The notes under the pieces: model-generated
Database searches by the model: none
What the model saw: the letters and a program-made list of their open reading frames with translations, nothing else
What the model was told of the DNA's origin: nothing
In this document: positions 8,668 through 17,833 of the stretch, one piece after another
Numbering within the stretch: the first letter of the stretch is position 1
Layout: every line of letters begins with the position of its first letter
NCBI RefSeq assembly: GCF_000429685.1
Contig: NZ_AUCI01000031.1
Location: 1 to 40,152, forward strand
DNA length: 40,152 nucleotides
Reading direction: 5' to 3'
From: Salibacterium aidingense DSM 18341
Lineage (GTDB): Bacteria; Bacillota; Bacilli; Bacillales; Marinococcaceae
Program-made: the position numbers and the translations under genes

Positions 8668-9711
8668 CTAATCATGGTTGTGTTCTTCCTCTCCATGATG
8701 CTCCTCATGCTCTTCCTCCCCTTGGTCATGGTTCTCTTCTTCCTCAATACCATTGGAATACTGCAAGGCCGTCTGCAGATTTTCTATATTCTCTTTCATC
8801 AGACTGAAGTAGTCCGCTCCTTCTTCGATTTCTTCTTCCGAACGAGTCGATACATTATGCAGATACAAGGCTTCCGCGTCTGCTTCATTCTGAACAACGT
8901 CCGTCACTTTAGAGGAAACATTTTGTTCAAACATCACATGTTGAATGCCGGTCTCCTCTATCGTTTCGATAATGGATTGGAGCTCCTTTTGACTCGGTTC
9001 ATCTGAAGGGGAGATTCCGGAAATAGACATTTGCTCTAATCCATAGCGGGCTTCCCAGTAACCATAGGCTGCATGAGACACAATAAATGTTTTATGTTCG
9101 GCTTTTTCCGCCATCTCCGTAAACGATGCGTCCAAGGATTGGAGGTCTTCTTCCAGCTCGGCAAAATTTTCTTCAAATATCTCTTCTTTTTGCGGACGCA
9201 GTTCAATCAAAGCGTCTTTAATGTTCTCTGCTGCCTGTTGTGCCAGGATTGGATCCAGCCAGACATGAGGGTCTGTATCTCCGTGTTCGTGAGTGTGCTG
9301 CACTTCTCCGTGGTCATGAGGATCGGCTCCCAAACCATCCTGTAAATCCAGCCCTTTTGTCACCTCCACTGACAATCCATCTTCCGCGGCCACGGTTTCA
9401 TTGACAGAGTCCGCAAAGCCTTCCATGCCGGCTCCGTTAAACAAGAAGGCATCGGACTCCGCGATATCGATCATCGTTTGAGAAGTAGGTTCAAAACTAT
9501 GGGCATCCGCCCCAGCTGGTACCAGATTTTCCACCTTTACTTCCTCTCCTCCGATGCGATTGGCAAAGTCTTCCCATGCAAATAGTGTGGTGTAGATATG
9601 AAGGGGCGATTCTTCCGAGGCTTCCTGGTTTTGGTCCTCTTCTGCCGCACACGCACTCCCTAACAGTCCTAAAATAAAAACAGCAAACAGCCCAATGAAT
9701 CTTTTTATCAT
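8668..9711 (-). CDS. znuA: Zinc ABC transporter substrate-binding lipoprotein
   Basis: A cluster A-I metal-binding protein delivering zinc to an ABC importer at the outer membrane face. The N-terminus has a lysine, a hydrophobic stretch and a LLGSAC lipobox-like Cys. His-rich insert HDHGEVQHTHEHGD precedes DPHVWLDP, and the C-terminus is a Glu/His tail (HEEHHGEEEHNHD), both typical of zinc-specific members. ATG at 9711 is chosen: AAAGGGG lies 11 bases upstream, whereas the ATG at 9738 sits inside a Zur box. This gives 347 residues. No ATPase or permease gene is adjacent, so it is an orphan component. Two Zur boxes and a good promoter lie directly upstream. Confidence 0.9.
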   Translation of the reverse strand: MIKRFIGLFAVFILGLLGSACAAEEDQNQEASEESPLHIYTTLFAWEDFANRIGGEEVKVENLVPAGADAHSFEPTSQTMIDIAESDAFLFNGAGMEGFADSVNETVAAEDGLSVEVTKGLDLQDGLGADPHDHGEVQHTHEHGDTDPHVWLDPILAQQAAENIKDALIELRPQKEEIFEENFAELEEDLQSLDASFTEMAEKAEHKTFIVSHAAYGYWEARYGLEQMSISGISPSDEPSQKELQSIIETIEETGIQHVMFEQNVSSKVTDVVQNEADAEALYLHNVSTRSEEEIEEGADYFSLMKENIENLQTALQYSNGIEEEENHDQGEEEHEEHHGEEEHNHD

Positions 9712-9727
9712 TATGTAGGTATCCCCT

Positions 9728-9785
9728 TTCGTAATCATTACGAATGACCGACTATCAGTATATCGTAACCATTACGGTTTGTAAA
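9728..9785 (-). promoter_or_regulatory. znuA promoter with two Zur boxes
   Basis: On the minus strand TTTACA (9785-9780) and TATACT (9762-9757) are separated by 17 bp. Box 2 (TCGTAACCATTACGG, 9763-9777) fills the spacer. Box 1 (TTCGTAATCATTACGAA, 9728-9744) is a perfect palindrome just after the expected transcription start. Both match the known Bacillus Zur consensus TCGTAATNATTACGA. Zinc-loaded Zur would block polymerase at both sites. Confidence 0.85.
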
Positions 9786-9842
9786 TGAGAATAATTATTA
9801 TTTTTATGGACAGGCCCCAAATGAATACACTGTTTTTGGAGC

Positions 9843-9886
9843 TAAAGAATCGACTTCAGGGAAACACCCCCGAAGTCGATTCTTTT
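9843..9886 (-). terminator. Terminator of the 53-residue small gene
   Basis: AAAGAATCGACTTC and GAAGTCGATTCTTT form a stem with flanking GGG/CCCC and a short loop. It begins four bases after the small gene's stop codon. Confidence 0.75.
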
Positions 9887-9889
9887 CAT

Positions 9890-10051
9890 CTACATCACCG
9901 GATAATACGGTTCGTATCTTGGGCAACAGTAATAAGGGGGTCTAGGACCTATTTTAGGCAGGGAAAAAGGGCGGGGATCATCATTATAGTACACTTTCAC
10001 TTTTTCCTCCGATTGAGGAAGGAGCAGCACAAATTCCTGGGAATAAGACAT
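9890..10051 (-). CDS. Small Tyr/Pro-rich protein of unknown function, 53 residues
   Basis: A short gene between znuA and the SDR gene. It starts with ATG preceded by a very strong ribosome binding site (GGAGGTGGAGGA, ending directly before the start) and ends with TAG just before a strong terminator. The protein begins MSYSQEFVLLLPQSEEKVKV and ends with a Pro/Tyr-rich tail containing a Cys-Cys pair (PPYYCCPRYEPYYPVM). There is no signal peptide or membrane helix. I do not recognise the family. The aromatic/Pro tail recalls small spore coat peptides, but that is only a resemblance. The strong translation signal plus dedicated terminator make it very likely a real gene. Confidence 0.72.
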   Translation of the reverse strand: MSYSQEFVLLLPQSEEKVKVYYNDDPRPFSLPKIGPRPPYYCCPRYEPYYPVM

Positions 10052-10189
10052 TCCTCCACCTCCAGTCTTTTTCCTTTCACTTTATTCCATACAGGGCCCC
10101 CGTGAGCATGTCCGTTTTCAGAAGAAGGGCATGCACGACAGACGCCTAGAAAACATAAGGTGAAAGGAATACTATTTTGGAGGTTTTTT

Positions 10190-11095
10190 ATGGCACCTCA
10201 TGATTATCCCTTGTACCCTAATTACGGTAAGATCACTCAATATGAAGAAGTTCCCATAACTGTGCCGGAGCAGCGTCAATACCGTCAGCCTGGCTTGGAA
10301 AAGCTCATGAACCCGCAGCCGATTGTGGAAAACCCCAACTATCAAGGAAGCGGAAAATTAACTGGAAAGACAGCGCTTATTACGGGGGGAGACAGCGGTA
10401 TTGGCGCCGCTGCCGCCATCGCCTTTGCCAAAGAAGGGGCGGATGTAGCCATTTCCTATTTAGATGAGCAGGACGATGCAGAGCGGACAAAAAGGCGTAT
10501 TGAAGAACTGGGACAGCGCTGCCTTTTACTGCCTGGAGATGTCAGAGAAAAACAGCAGTGTGTTCACCTGGTAGAAGAAACCGTTGCCGTTTTCGGCAAG
10601 CTTGATATTCTCTGTAACCACGTCGGCATTCAGTTCCAGCAGTTAAGCCTGCTTGATATTACCGATGAACAATTTGATGATACGTTTAAAGTGAACATAT
10701 ACTCTCATTTTTACACGACCAGAGCTGCTCTTCCCCATTTACACGCCGGCAGTTCAATAATTAATACCGCTTCGGTAGTAGCTTATGACGGGAATAAACA
10801 ATTAATGGATTATTCAGCGACAAAAGGAGCAAATGTTGGTTTTACAAGAGCTTTGGCCAATAACCTGGTTGACAAAGGGATACGGGTCAACGCCGTAGCA
10901 CCGGGCCGTATTTGGACGCCGCTCATTCCGGCAAGTTTTTCAGCGGACGAAGTGACGTTGGCTGGGAATCCCATGGAGCGGCAGGGACAGCCTTTCGAAC
11001 TGGCCCCCACCTACGTGTACCTGGCTTCGGATGACTCCCGGTTTGTGACTGGTCAGACCCTCCACGTAAACGGCGGCCAATGGACGTCTTCCTAG
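10190..11095 (+). CDS. SDR-family oxidoreductase, general-stress YhdF/YhxC type
   Basis: An NAD(P)-dependent short-chain dehydrogenase of 301 residues. It has the ~55-residue N-terminal extension (YPNYGKI...[12 protein letters not shown]) typical of the YhdF/YhxC/YdaD group, several of which are general stress proteins in B. subtilis. The Rossmann motif TGGDSGIG is at residues 65-72 and the catalytic Tyr208xxxLys212 (YSATK) is intact. The usual NNAG segment reads CNHVG. The start at 10190 is fixed by GGAGG at 10179-10183; an in-frame ATG at 10160 lacks one. The stop codon overlaps that of the convergent DUF3231 gene. The substrate is unknown. Confidence 0.87.
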   Translation: MAPHDYPLYPNYGKITQYEEVPITVPEQRQYRQPGLEKLMNPQPIVENPNYQGSGKLTGKTALITGGDSGIGAAAAIAFAKEGADVAISYLDEQDDAERTKRRIEELGQRCLLLPGDVREKQQCVHLVEETVAVFGKLDILCNHVGIQFQQLSLLDITDEQFDDTFKVNIYSHFYTTRAALPHLHAGSSIINTASVVAYDGNKQLMDYSATKGANVGFTRALANNLVDKGIRVNAVAPGRIWTPLIPASFSADEVTLAGNPMERQGQPFELAPTYVYLASDDSRFVTGQTLHVNGGQWTSS

Positions 11096-12105
11096 CGCTT
11101 GTTCCTGGCTAATTCTTCCCTGTCCTTTGTTCCCGGGGGCTGCTCCAGCCAATGGTGCTTGATCATAATGTCCACGCCGCTTTTCGCATATTTCGCTACC
11201 TCCAAAGAAAGACGTTCATAATTAAGTGCCAAATCCGTCCGCAGACTGGAGGAAGCAGCCATAGCATAATTCCCCATCCCGGCAGAGGTTAAGAGGGACA
11301 TATGGAACATCATTAATTTATCCGAGAACGTCTTTGTCGTCGAATCGCTTGCGCTGAGATCGGGCAGTCTCGGCGTAACAATATCATTATCATCCAGCAA
11401 AGAGGTGAAAACCTTGATATGCTTATTTGAAATTTCTTTTCCCCGCAGCATATATTCCTGAACCTCTTTCATCGATGCCGTCTGGGCAAACGCAAGAGAA
11501 AGCTTCGCGCCTACTGAATTGGTCAGAATATTCATATACAAATAGGCGATTTCCACGGCATTCAAGGGGCGTTTGCTGCTGAATGGATTCATTCCGCTTA
11601 AATACTTTTTACTTTCGATGTAATCCGTTTCTTTTGGTACATTAATATACGGATGGGTAGCGTGAATTCCCTGGGACACCGCAACGTCGGTAGAATGATT
11701 ATACAGTGCAGAAGTATCTGTCAGCAGCTGGGTATAGAATCGTCTTATATCCTCTCTTTTGCTCATTCCGACAAACCCGCCGTATGTCATCATCCCTACT
11801 TTTGACATATGATTCACATAGGTCAGGCAGAATATGTCTGAAAAGAGCCAGGGAGCTTCCATGTTTACATCTTCCATGGAAAACCCGCGCGGCACGGCAA
11901 ACTGTTCATCGTCAAAAAGGCTGAGCAGGTGATCCATATTCCTGCTTGAAATATCATAGGCCTCTTTTGTAATCGTTTTTATCTCTGTATCCTGCAAATG
12001 TTTTAACATAAATTCCAGGATCACTTTGGACATGCTGTCATTCATATAGGTCGTCCACAAGCATCCGATTTCAGCAGATGTTAAATTGGTTTTTGGTTCC
12101 TTCAT
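11092..12105 (-). CDS. DUF3231 tandem-unit protein (paralogue 1)
   Basis: A 337-residue protein built of two related ~165-residue units, each predicted as a helical bundle of ferritin-like type. Unit 1 has [17 protein letters not shown] and [20 protein letters not shown]; unit 2 has [19 protein letters not shown] and [19 protein letters not shown]. The C-terminus ([13 protein letters not shown]) resembles the end of CotF-type spore coat proteins. ATG start with AGGAGGG seven bases upstream. It is the last gene of the minus-strand run that begins with gerAA, ends overlapping the convergent SDR gene, and is followed by no separate terminator. The molecular function of DUF3231 is unknown; a spore role is inferred from context. 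Confidence 0.85.
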   Translation of the reverse strand: MKEPKTNLTSAEIGCLWTTYMNDSMSKVILEFMLKHLQDTEIKTITKEAYDISSRNMDHLLSLFDDEQFAVPRGFSMEDVNMEAPWLFSDIFCLTYVNHMSKVGMMTYGGFVGMSKREDIRRFYTQLLTDTSALYNHSTDVAVSQGIHATHPYINVPKETDYIESKKYLSGMNPFSSKRPLNAVEIAYLYMNILTNSVGAKLSLAFAQTASMKEVQEYMLRGKEISNKHIKVFTSLLDDNDIVTPRLPDLSASDSTTKTFSDKLMMFHMSLLTSAGMGNYAMAASSSLRTDLALNYERLSLEVAKYAKSGVDIMIKHHWLEQPPGTKDREELARNKR

Positions 12106-12148
12106 ATCATTGCCCTCCTGATGTGATATGTAGAAGCCCTGTTCAGGC

Positions 12149-12631
12149 TTACGTTTTTATTTTCACTAACACCCATCGAATAATCATCCCTGCCGCTAAC
12201 CCTACAGGTAAAAAAAGAATAGGGAGCCATACCGGACCTATTTTATATCCAAATAATGTAAGATAAGGAGAATAAATTAAGCCTATCGTTACAAAATAGG
12301 CGGAAAAAGCAAGAGGCAAATACGAAAAAGCTTTCGTGCCGCCGCCTGCTTCTCTGTACGCATCCCATATCGCGAAAAAATAAATACAAGGATAAAACAT
12401 CAGCCATTGATAGTCGGTATGTTCAATAGCCTCCTGTATTCTTCCATGAAAGCTCAAGACAATAACATAATTAAAATTGCCTAATACATTAACCAGCACC
12501 TCTAAAAACACTAACAATATTCCCTTGGTATATTTTCCGAGGATTAAATGGGCGAACCCGGGAAGAGCAATGCTCCATAACAGCATTTCCAATTTTTTGC
12601 TTTGTTTATTAATTTCCATCTGCATAGACAT
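12149..12631 (-). CDS. Small multi-pass membrane protein in the ger/DUF3231 run
   Basis: A 160-residue protein with about five hydrophobic segments and a short charged N-terminus. The opening SIALPGFAHLILGKYTKGILLVFLE resembles small TM2-like proteins, and WLMFYPCIYFFAIWDAYREAGG forms a second block. I cannot assign a named family. It lies between two DUF3231 genes with gaps of 63 and 43 bases on the same strand. The first ATG (12631) has AGG almost touching it; the ATG at 12625 is better spaced and may be the true start. No function is assigned; position suggests a membrane partner of the germination receptor or of DUF3231. Confidence 0.7.
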   Translation of the reverse strand: MSMQMEINKQSKKLEMLLWSIALPGFAHLILGKYTKGILLVFLEVLVNVLGNFNYVIVLSFHGRIQEAIEHTDYQWLMFYPCIYFFAIWDAYREAGGGTKAFSYLPLAFSAYFVTIGLIYSPYLTLFGYKIGPVWLPILFLPVGLAAGMIIRWVLVKIKT

Positions 12632-12694
12632 TACCTGTTTCGCTTAGTTTTGATGTGAAGTTATGTCTATTTTTCTGCATAGACACATATCCTT

Positions 12695-13708
12695 TCATTT
12701 ATCAGACTTTATAAGTTCCCGTCGGTCCACCATGCGGGGAGGCTCTTCCAGCCACCCGTGGTTTATCATAATATTGACTCCGTCCTCGGAAAATAAGCCG
12801 GCTTCACCGATAAGGCGTGCATAATGAGAAGCCAGGTCTCTTCTAATATTGGTAGAGATACTCAACCCGTAGAACCCTATGCCCAGCGTACTCATCGCTG
12901 TAACATGGTACAGCATTAATTTCTCAGAAAACGGCCCTTCTTTGGCCGAAGTCGTAACCATAGATTCCGACCCCATTGGAACCGGTATCTGATTCTCCTC
13001 CAAAACTGAACGAAATATGCTTATATGCTTTTTTGCCATTTCGATTCCTCTGACAATATGGTCTTTTACTTCCTTTGATCGTGCGGCCTGACCAAATCCC
13101 GTTAGTGTGGTAACCCCTAAATCATTACGCTGGATATTATTAAACAGATGAGTGATCTCTACCGCTGTCAGCGGTCTGCGTTCGCCAAACCAGCCGGTTA
13201 AAAAGCTTTGTTTTTTGACAAAATCCACTTCGTCCAGCGTGGGGATCGAGGGAGGATAAAGATATAAACCCTTTTCCTGCAACAGGGTTTTTGTTCTTTG
13301 ATACAGCTCATTATAGTGGTGGAATCCATTGGTAAAGAACTGATATATATCTTCACGCACTGATAAACTGATCGCTGTCGAAAATGAAAACATCCCTACG
13401 TTGCTAAGTTGAAAGACATGCTGGAGAAAATAGGGATCCGTATATAACTTCGGAGCATGAATGTTGACATCTTCCTCCGTCATTCCAATAGGAACCGGTT
13501 TGTTCTCCTGATTAAACAAAGTGGCTATTTCATTTAAATGATCGGAGGTTATGGACAATGTCTTCTGCAGCATGGATGATATTTCTTCATCCTCAGCTTT
13601 TTCATGAAAGTATTTCAGCATAGCGCTTGAGGTACTCGCGTTCATATAAACTGACCATAACTGGGAGTGTTCCGCTGTCGTCATCTGGCTTTTTCTCATT
13701 ACTTCCAT
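12695..13708 (-). CDS. DUF3231 tandem-unit protein (paralogue 2)
   Basis: A 337-residue paralogue of the protein encoded at 11092-12105, with the same two-unit layout. Unit 1 has TTAEHSQLWSVYMNAST and SDHLNEIATLFNQENKPVPIGM; unit 2 has LTAVEITHLFNNIQRND and AKKHISIFRSVLEENQIPVPMG. It ends NIMINHGWLEEPP, again like CotF proteins. ATG start with GGGAGGAG six bases away. It follows gerAB by 59 bases without a terminator, so it is probably co-transcribed with the receptor genes. Identity between the paralogues is clear but far from complete, so the duplication is old. Confidence 0.85.
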   Translation of the reverse strand: MEVMRKSQMTTAEHSQLWSVYMNASTSSAMLKYFHEKAEDEEISSMLQKTLSITSDHLNEIATLFNQENKPVPIGMTEEDVNIHAPKLYTDPYFLQHVFQLSNVGMFSFSTAISLSVREDIYQFFTNGFHHYNELYQRTKTLLQEKGLYLYPPSIPTLDEVDFVKKQSFLTGWFGERRPLTAVEITHLFNNIQRNDLGVTTLTGFGQAARSKEVKDHIVRGIEMAKKHISIFRSVLEENQIPVPMGSESMVTTSAKEGPFSEKLMLYHVTAMSTLGIGFYGLSISTNIRRDLASHYARLIGEAGLFSEDGVNIMINHGWLEEPPRMVDRRELIKSDK

Positions 13709-13767
13709 GAAAGGCTCCTCCCTAACAACTTACTTGCCATTAGTCTGCCGAAAATTCTAAGTGTTAT

Positions 13768-14868
13768 TCACAAACGCTGCTTCTTTCTGTTTTTTACCAC
13801 TGCAATGAGAAGCAGCAAAGCAGGAATGATAACCTGAAAGGGTAAATGCATATACAGGGGTACAAACCGGATTCCTTCCTGAATGTGCTCGGAATAACTG
13901 CTTGCGATTGTCATAGAGGAAAATAATACCACCAGCCCCAGCGGATAGATAAGTCTAGAAAGACCATTTACTTTAAACAAATCTGCTGTTCCTATAAGTG
14001 CTGCATAAAAATAAAGTCCTATCTTAAAAAAACCTCCCGTGATTAAAGCAATCATAAAAAATACGTCCAGTCGTTCCAGAAATTCGGCAACTTCAATCGC
14101 CTGTATCGTATTCAGGAGAGGAAACTGGGAGCGTGAGACAAGTTCATAACTCAGGACTGAAATGTTCACCACCATGGTAATAACAATATTCAGACCACTT
14201 AACGCGATCCCCGTCAACCCTGCTGCTTTTACATGTTTCGGTCTGTTTAGATACGGGAAAATCATCGTAAATACAACAACTTCTCCAAAAGGGATATACC
14301 ATGTTTCCGTGACCACTGTCTTAATGACTGGACCAATTCCCTCTTCCAGCACCGGCTGCAGGTTATTTAACTCAATTAAGCCGGATACTACGACCAATAC
14401 AAAACCGATCACTGCCAAAAAATATAGCAGCACAAAAAGAAGCTCCCCTGTTCGGGCCAGAACTTCGATTCCTTTATGTACGGTATAAACTATGCAAAAA
14501 AGAAGCAGGGCATTTATAATAAACAGCGGCGTTTCATCATACGCAAACGTCACCAGCATTTCCCCAAAATCCCGAAGCACCCTGGCAGCAATATATAAAA
14601 AATAAATGAGATATAGAAAAGCAAGAAGTTTACCCAAAACTTTTCCGGTGATCTCCTGCATATACGTTGTCGGCAGGATATCCGGGTAATAGTTATAAAG
14701 AGCCTGGTATATCAGAAACAAACATAAACCCCCACCCATTCCCAATAATATAGCGAGCCATGCATCCTTCTTTGCACTTAAGCCAAGAGGGATTAACAGA
14801 GCGCTTCCAAGCTCAAACAGAAAGATGAGAATAAACAACTGACCAGGAGTTATTTTTGCTTTTTCCAC
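13768..14868 (-). CDS. gerAB: Spore germination receptor B subunit (GerAB type)
   Basis: A 366-residue endospore inner-membrane permease-like subunit of the amino acid/polyamine/organocation fold, with about ten hydrophobic helices. It opens KITPGQLFILIFLFELGSALLIPLG, characteristic of the family, and keeps WYIPFGEVVVFTMIFPYLN in the middle. It forms the germinant-binding part of the GerA-type receptor. The start is GTG, with GGAGG at the expected distance in the AAAGGAGGGGGG run. It is the third gene of the order A-C-B, which differs from the A-B-C order of the B. subtilis gerA operon but is known in other GerA-type operons. The germinant cannot be predicted. Confidence 0.9.
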   Translation of the reverse strand: MEKAKITPGQLFILIFLFELGSALLIPLGLSAKKDAWLAILLGMGGGLCLFLIYQALYNYYPDILPTTYMQEITGKVLGKLLAFLYLIYFLYIAARVLRDFGEMLVTFAYDETPLFIINALLLFCIVYTVHKGIEVLARTGELLFVLLYFLAVIGFVLVVVSGLIELNNLQPVLEEGIGPVIKTVVTETWYIPFGEVVVFTMIFPYLNRPKHVKAAGLTGIALSGLNIVITMVVNISVLSYELVSRSQFPLLNTIQAIEVAEFLERLDVFFMIALITGGFFKIGLYFYAALIGTADLFKVNGLSRLIYPLGLVVLFSSMTIASSYSEHIQEGIRFVPLYMHLPFQVIIPALLLLIAVVKNRKKQRL

Positions 14869-14902
14869 CTGGGGACCCCCCTCCTTTCTTTTTCCTCGTT
14901 TC

Positions 14903-16120
14903 TTAGAAATCCATAAGAAACGGTTTATTTCTCAATCCTGTCCGGCGGATGAAAGCATGGACCTTAACGTCTACCTCTACTTCAGGAAAATATTCGTCAT
15001 TCCAATTCTCCTTCATTTCCTTCCACGCTTCGGAGTCCGCCCGGTGGACGGCCTCCCCAAAACCTAATACATCCGTTTGCAGCTCCTGGGTTTTTTTAAT
15101 AGAAGACAGTAAATTCTCCTTAATCTCTTTTTCCACCAGACCTTCTAAATCTTTTAAAACATGTGGTTTTCGTAAATCAATCGGCACGGCCGTCTCCCCT
15201 ATATCCCCTTCAGCCGACACTTCCACGGAAATCTTCGGCTGGTTGTTTTTCACCTGGGCGGACACACTTGTTTTCTGCCGGATCACTTCGTAAACAATCG
15301 CTTCTTTATTTTGCTTCCAATCAAGCGAGACCCCAGTTTCTTTTATTTTGTCCAGCACCCACAAAATCCCTTTTGATGTGTCCCCATTAACGGTGTGTAT
15401 CAATTTTCCGTCTTTAAAAAGAGCCAGGCCGGAAGCCTGTAGCCGGAATGGAGGTTGTGTCTCCTGGATGCCTTCAATCGCTTCTCCCTTTTCTTCGTCT
15501 CCTGGAGCACGGAAACAACTAATGACCGGGGAGGTTCCTGGTGAAATCAATTTTTGCAGTAAACCCCTTGTCTCCAGGTTAATATTCTCGCCCCAGATTC
15601 TTTCGGTAGACCTTAATGTTTTAATAACTTTGTTTGCTGGAATCTTATCAATCGACGTGAGTGTTTTAATAATCTCTTCGGCTTTTGCATCCTGGGCTAC
15701 TACTACTTTTGTCGTTGTACGAAATTCGTTGTCCCGTTCCAGGGCATCAAATATTTCTTGAATTCCTCTTTCTTCCGCCAATTTTTCCCCGATCACGAGC
15801 AGGTTGGTATGAGCATAATAAAGTTCCCGGGACACTTTCTTGGAAATACGCCTTTGGGCTTCTGTCATATTGTATCCATGTTCGGTATAGGTGGAAACAG
15901 GAGGGCTCTCCGACCCTCCCGTATTCTGTATCCCTTCCCCTGCCACGTTTCCGGGGTTTATCACTTGAATGGTGTTCACAAATTCCCCGTCCTCGGACAA
16001 GTCAATACCGATCGCAGAAACAAGTGCTAAATCCGGCAGCTCCTGATTGCTCCAGCAGCCAGAGAGGATGGAAATACTCAGGAGCATACTGAAAAAACAA
16101 AGAAGCCCTTTAATCATCAT
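14903..16120 (-). CDS. gerAC: Spore germination receptor C subunit, lipoprotein (GerAC type)
   Basis: A 405-residue lipoprotein of the spore inner membrane. The signal peptide ends in lipobox LSGC with Cys22, followed directly by WSNQELPDLALVSAIGID, the hallmark of GerAC. The rest is the Ger(x)C domain, with the block YYAHTNLLVIGE near the middle. ATG start with AAAGGTGA upstream. The start overlaps the gerAA stop by 11 bases, implying coupled translation. The protein is needed for receptor function in the A/B/C complex. Length is normal. Confidence 0.92.
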   Translation of the reverse strand: MMIKGLLCFFSMLLSISILSGCWSNQELPDLALVSAIGIDLSEDGEFVNTIQVINPGNVAGEGIQNTGGSESPPVSTYTEHGYNMTEAQRRISKKVSRELYYAHTNLLVIGEKLAEERGIQEIFDALERDNEFRTTTKVVVAQDAKAEEIIKTLTSIDKIPANKVIKTLRSTERIWGENINLETRGLLQKLISPGTSPVISCFRAPGDEEKGEAIEGIQETQPPFRLQASGLALFKDGKLIHTVNGDTSKGILWVLDKIKETGVSLDWKQNKEAIVYEVIRQKTSVSAQVKNNQPKISVEVSAEGDIGETAVPIDLRKPHVLKDLEGLVEKEIKENLLSSIKKTQELQTDVLGFGEAVHRADSEAWKEMKENWNDEYFPEVEVDVKVHAFIRRTGLRNKPFLMDF

Positions 16121-17726
16121 TCAGGTCACCTTTCTTCATCTGCTGTTTTTTTATATTCCGTGTTTCAGGCGGGGTTGGCTTCTGGCCGCTTCCTTCTCGC
16201 TCATTCTTTGTAGTAAACAGTCTTGGTCTCTCCTTGTCTCCCCACCTTGGCAGACGAATAACCGAATCTCCAAAATCAGCCGGGATAAAGGGAGCAAGCG
16301 GTGCCATATATGGAATGCCAAACGATCGTAAACTGCACAAATGGGCAATAATGACAATAAAGGACAAGATCAACCCGTAAAATCCGAACGAAGCAGCCAC
16401 AATCATCAGCCCAAACCGTATGAGACGGGCAGCTATCGCCATGGAATAAGACGGGGTTGTAAAACTTGCAATTGCGGTAATCGCCACAATAATAACCATG
16501 GCCGGTGAGACAATCCCCGCCTGTACAGCGGCCTGGCCGATGACAAGAGCTCCTACAATCGAAACGGTCTGTCCAACTGCTTGAGGCATCCGAATTCCGG
16601 CTTCCCGTAAAATTTCAAACGTGATTTCCATAAGAAACGCTTCGATGACTGCCGGAAAGGGAACCGCTTCCCGCTGGGCCGATAGTACGACCAACAACTG
16701 AGTGGGGATCATTTCCTGGTGAAAGGTCGTAGCAGCAACATAGGTTGCCGGCGCATACAGAGATATTAAAAAAACCATAATTCTCATGAAACGAAGGGAG
16801 GACGCAATATACGCCCGGCTGTAATAATCATCAACCGATTGAAAAAATTGGATAAAAATAGAGGGGACATGCAGAACAAACGGTGTTCCATCTACAAAAA
16901 TTGCGATTCTGCCTTCCAGCAGATTTCCAGCGACAGCATCAGGGCGTTCCGTAAAATGGATCGTCGGAAAAGGGGAGGAGGGCTGGTCCTCAATAAGTTC
17001 TTCAATATAACCGGTTTCTAAAATGCCGTCCATATTAATATTCTCCAACCGTTCGCGCAGCTCATTGAGATTTTTTTCGCTTGCTATCCCTTCGATATAC
17101 ATAATCTCTACGTCTGTTTTCGTTTTTTCACCAAGCTGCAGGGACTCGACCCACAGATTTGGATTTTTAATTCTGCGGCGTACCAGGGAGGTATTCGTGC
17201 GTAGAGACTCTGTAAATCCTTCCCGCGGCCCGCGGATGGAAATCTCCGTAGGAGGCTCTTGAATAGAACGTCTTTCTCCTCCCTTTGTACTGGCGCTCAG
17301 TCCCTGCATGACCCCATCAACAAGAATGATAGTCAGACCTGACATCAGGGATTCATATAACTCCTTCCAGTTGTTCACCCTGGTTACTTCCCCAAGCGGA
17401 ACGATTTTTTCAGCAATCGTCTCCAGAACATCCCGTTCTGTCCCTTCTGTTTCGATAGCAGGGTCATCCATGAGCGATTCCAGGAGAAAATCATGGATGG
17501 TGCGGTTATCCACGATTCCTTCAACAAAAATAACACCAATCTGCTTGTTTTCCTGCGCCGTTGTCATTTCCCGGATAACTATATCTGAACTGTTGCCGGT
17601 CCTTTGTTTTATTTTGCTTAGATTGCTGTCTAACGAAGTATATAATTCTTCCGCCGGCCCAGCATTCTGGACAGCATTTGTATATTTTCTTTTTGATTTT
17701 AAAAATTTCCTGAACCTGTAAGACAT
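16110..17726 (-). CDS. gerAA: Spore germination receptor A subunit (GerAA type)
   Basis: A 538-residue spore inner-membrane protein. A hydrophilic N-terminal domain of ~290 residues includes QIGVIFVEGIVDNRTI and IAIFVDGTPFVLHVPSIFIQFFQS, followed by membrane helices (RIMVFLISLYAPATYVAATTF, FEILREAGIRMPQAVGQTVSIVGALVIGQAAV) and a polar C-terminal tail. These are the conserved GerA landmarks. The A subunit is proposed to form an ion channel in the receptor. Ribosome binding upstream of the ATG at 17726 is weak (GAAAG only), so the level may be low or the start may be internal. A sigma-G-like promoter candidate lies at 17760-17789. It heads the minus-strand operon. Confidence 0.92.
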   Translation of the reverse strand: MSYRFRKFLKSKRKYTNAVQNAGPAEELYTSLDSNLSKIKQRTGNSSDIVIREMTTAQENKQIGVIFVEGIVDNRTIHDFLLESLMDDPAIETEGTERDVLETIAEKIVPLGEVTRVNNWKELYESLMSGLTIILVDGVMQGLSASTKGGERRSIQEPPTEISIRGPREGFTESLRTNTSLVRRRIKNPNLWVESLQLGEKTKTDVEIMYIEGIASEKNLNELRERLENINMDGILETGYIEELIEDQPSSPFPTIHFTERPDAVAGNLLEGRIAIFVDGTPFVLHVPSIFIQFFQSVDDYYSRAYIASSLRFMRIMVFLISLYAPATYVAATTFHQEMIPTQLLVVLSAQREAVPFPAVIEAFLMEITFEILREAGIRMPQAVGQTVSIVGALVIGQAAVQAGIVSPAMVIIVAITAIASFTTPSYSMAIAARLIRFGLMIVAASFGFYGLILSFIVIIAHLCSLRSFGIPYMAPLAPFIPADFGDSVIRLPRWGDKERPRLFTTKNEREGSGQKPTPPETRNIKKQQMKKGDLNDD

Positions 17727-17759
17727 GACAGCATCAGTGCTTTCTTTGTAATTTATTGT

Positions 17760-17789
17760 TAGTTTTAGCGTTCGCTCTTTATTTATACA
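17760..17789 (-). promoter_or_regulatory. Candidate sigma-G promoter for the ger operon
   Basis: On the minus strand TGTATA (17789-17784) and AAAACTA (17766-17760) are separated by 17 bp. The first matches the forespore sigma-G -35 element; the second agrees at 5 of 7 positions with CATACTA. The start point would give a ~27-base leader to gerAA. This is inference from a degenerate consensus. Confidence 0.35.
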
Positions 17790-17833
17790 TAACCCTTCAT
17801 GGGTTGGATAAAAATAAGAGCGGAGATGATAAT

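Noticed and set aside
8324-8671. 115-codon plus-strand frame in the gap before znuA
   Set aside because: No ribosome binding site, composition dominated by the repeat arms, and no recognisable domain.
12632-12694. TGTCTAT/ATAGACA inverted repeat between the DUF3231 and membrane genes
   Set aside because: Only seven base pairs with no T-run; too weak to call a terminator within the run.
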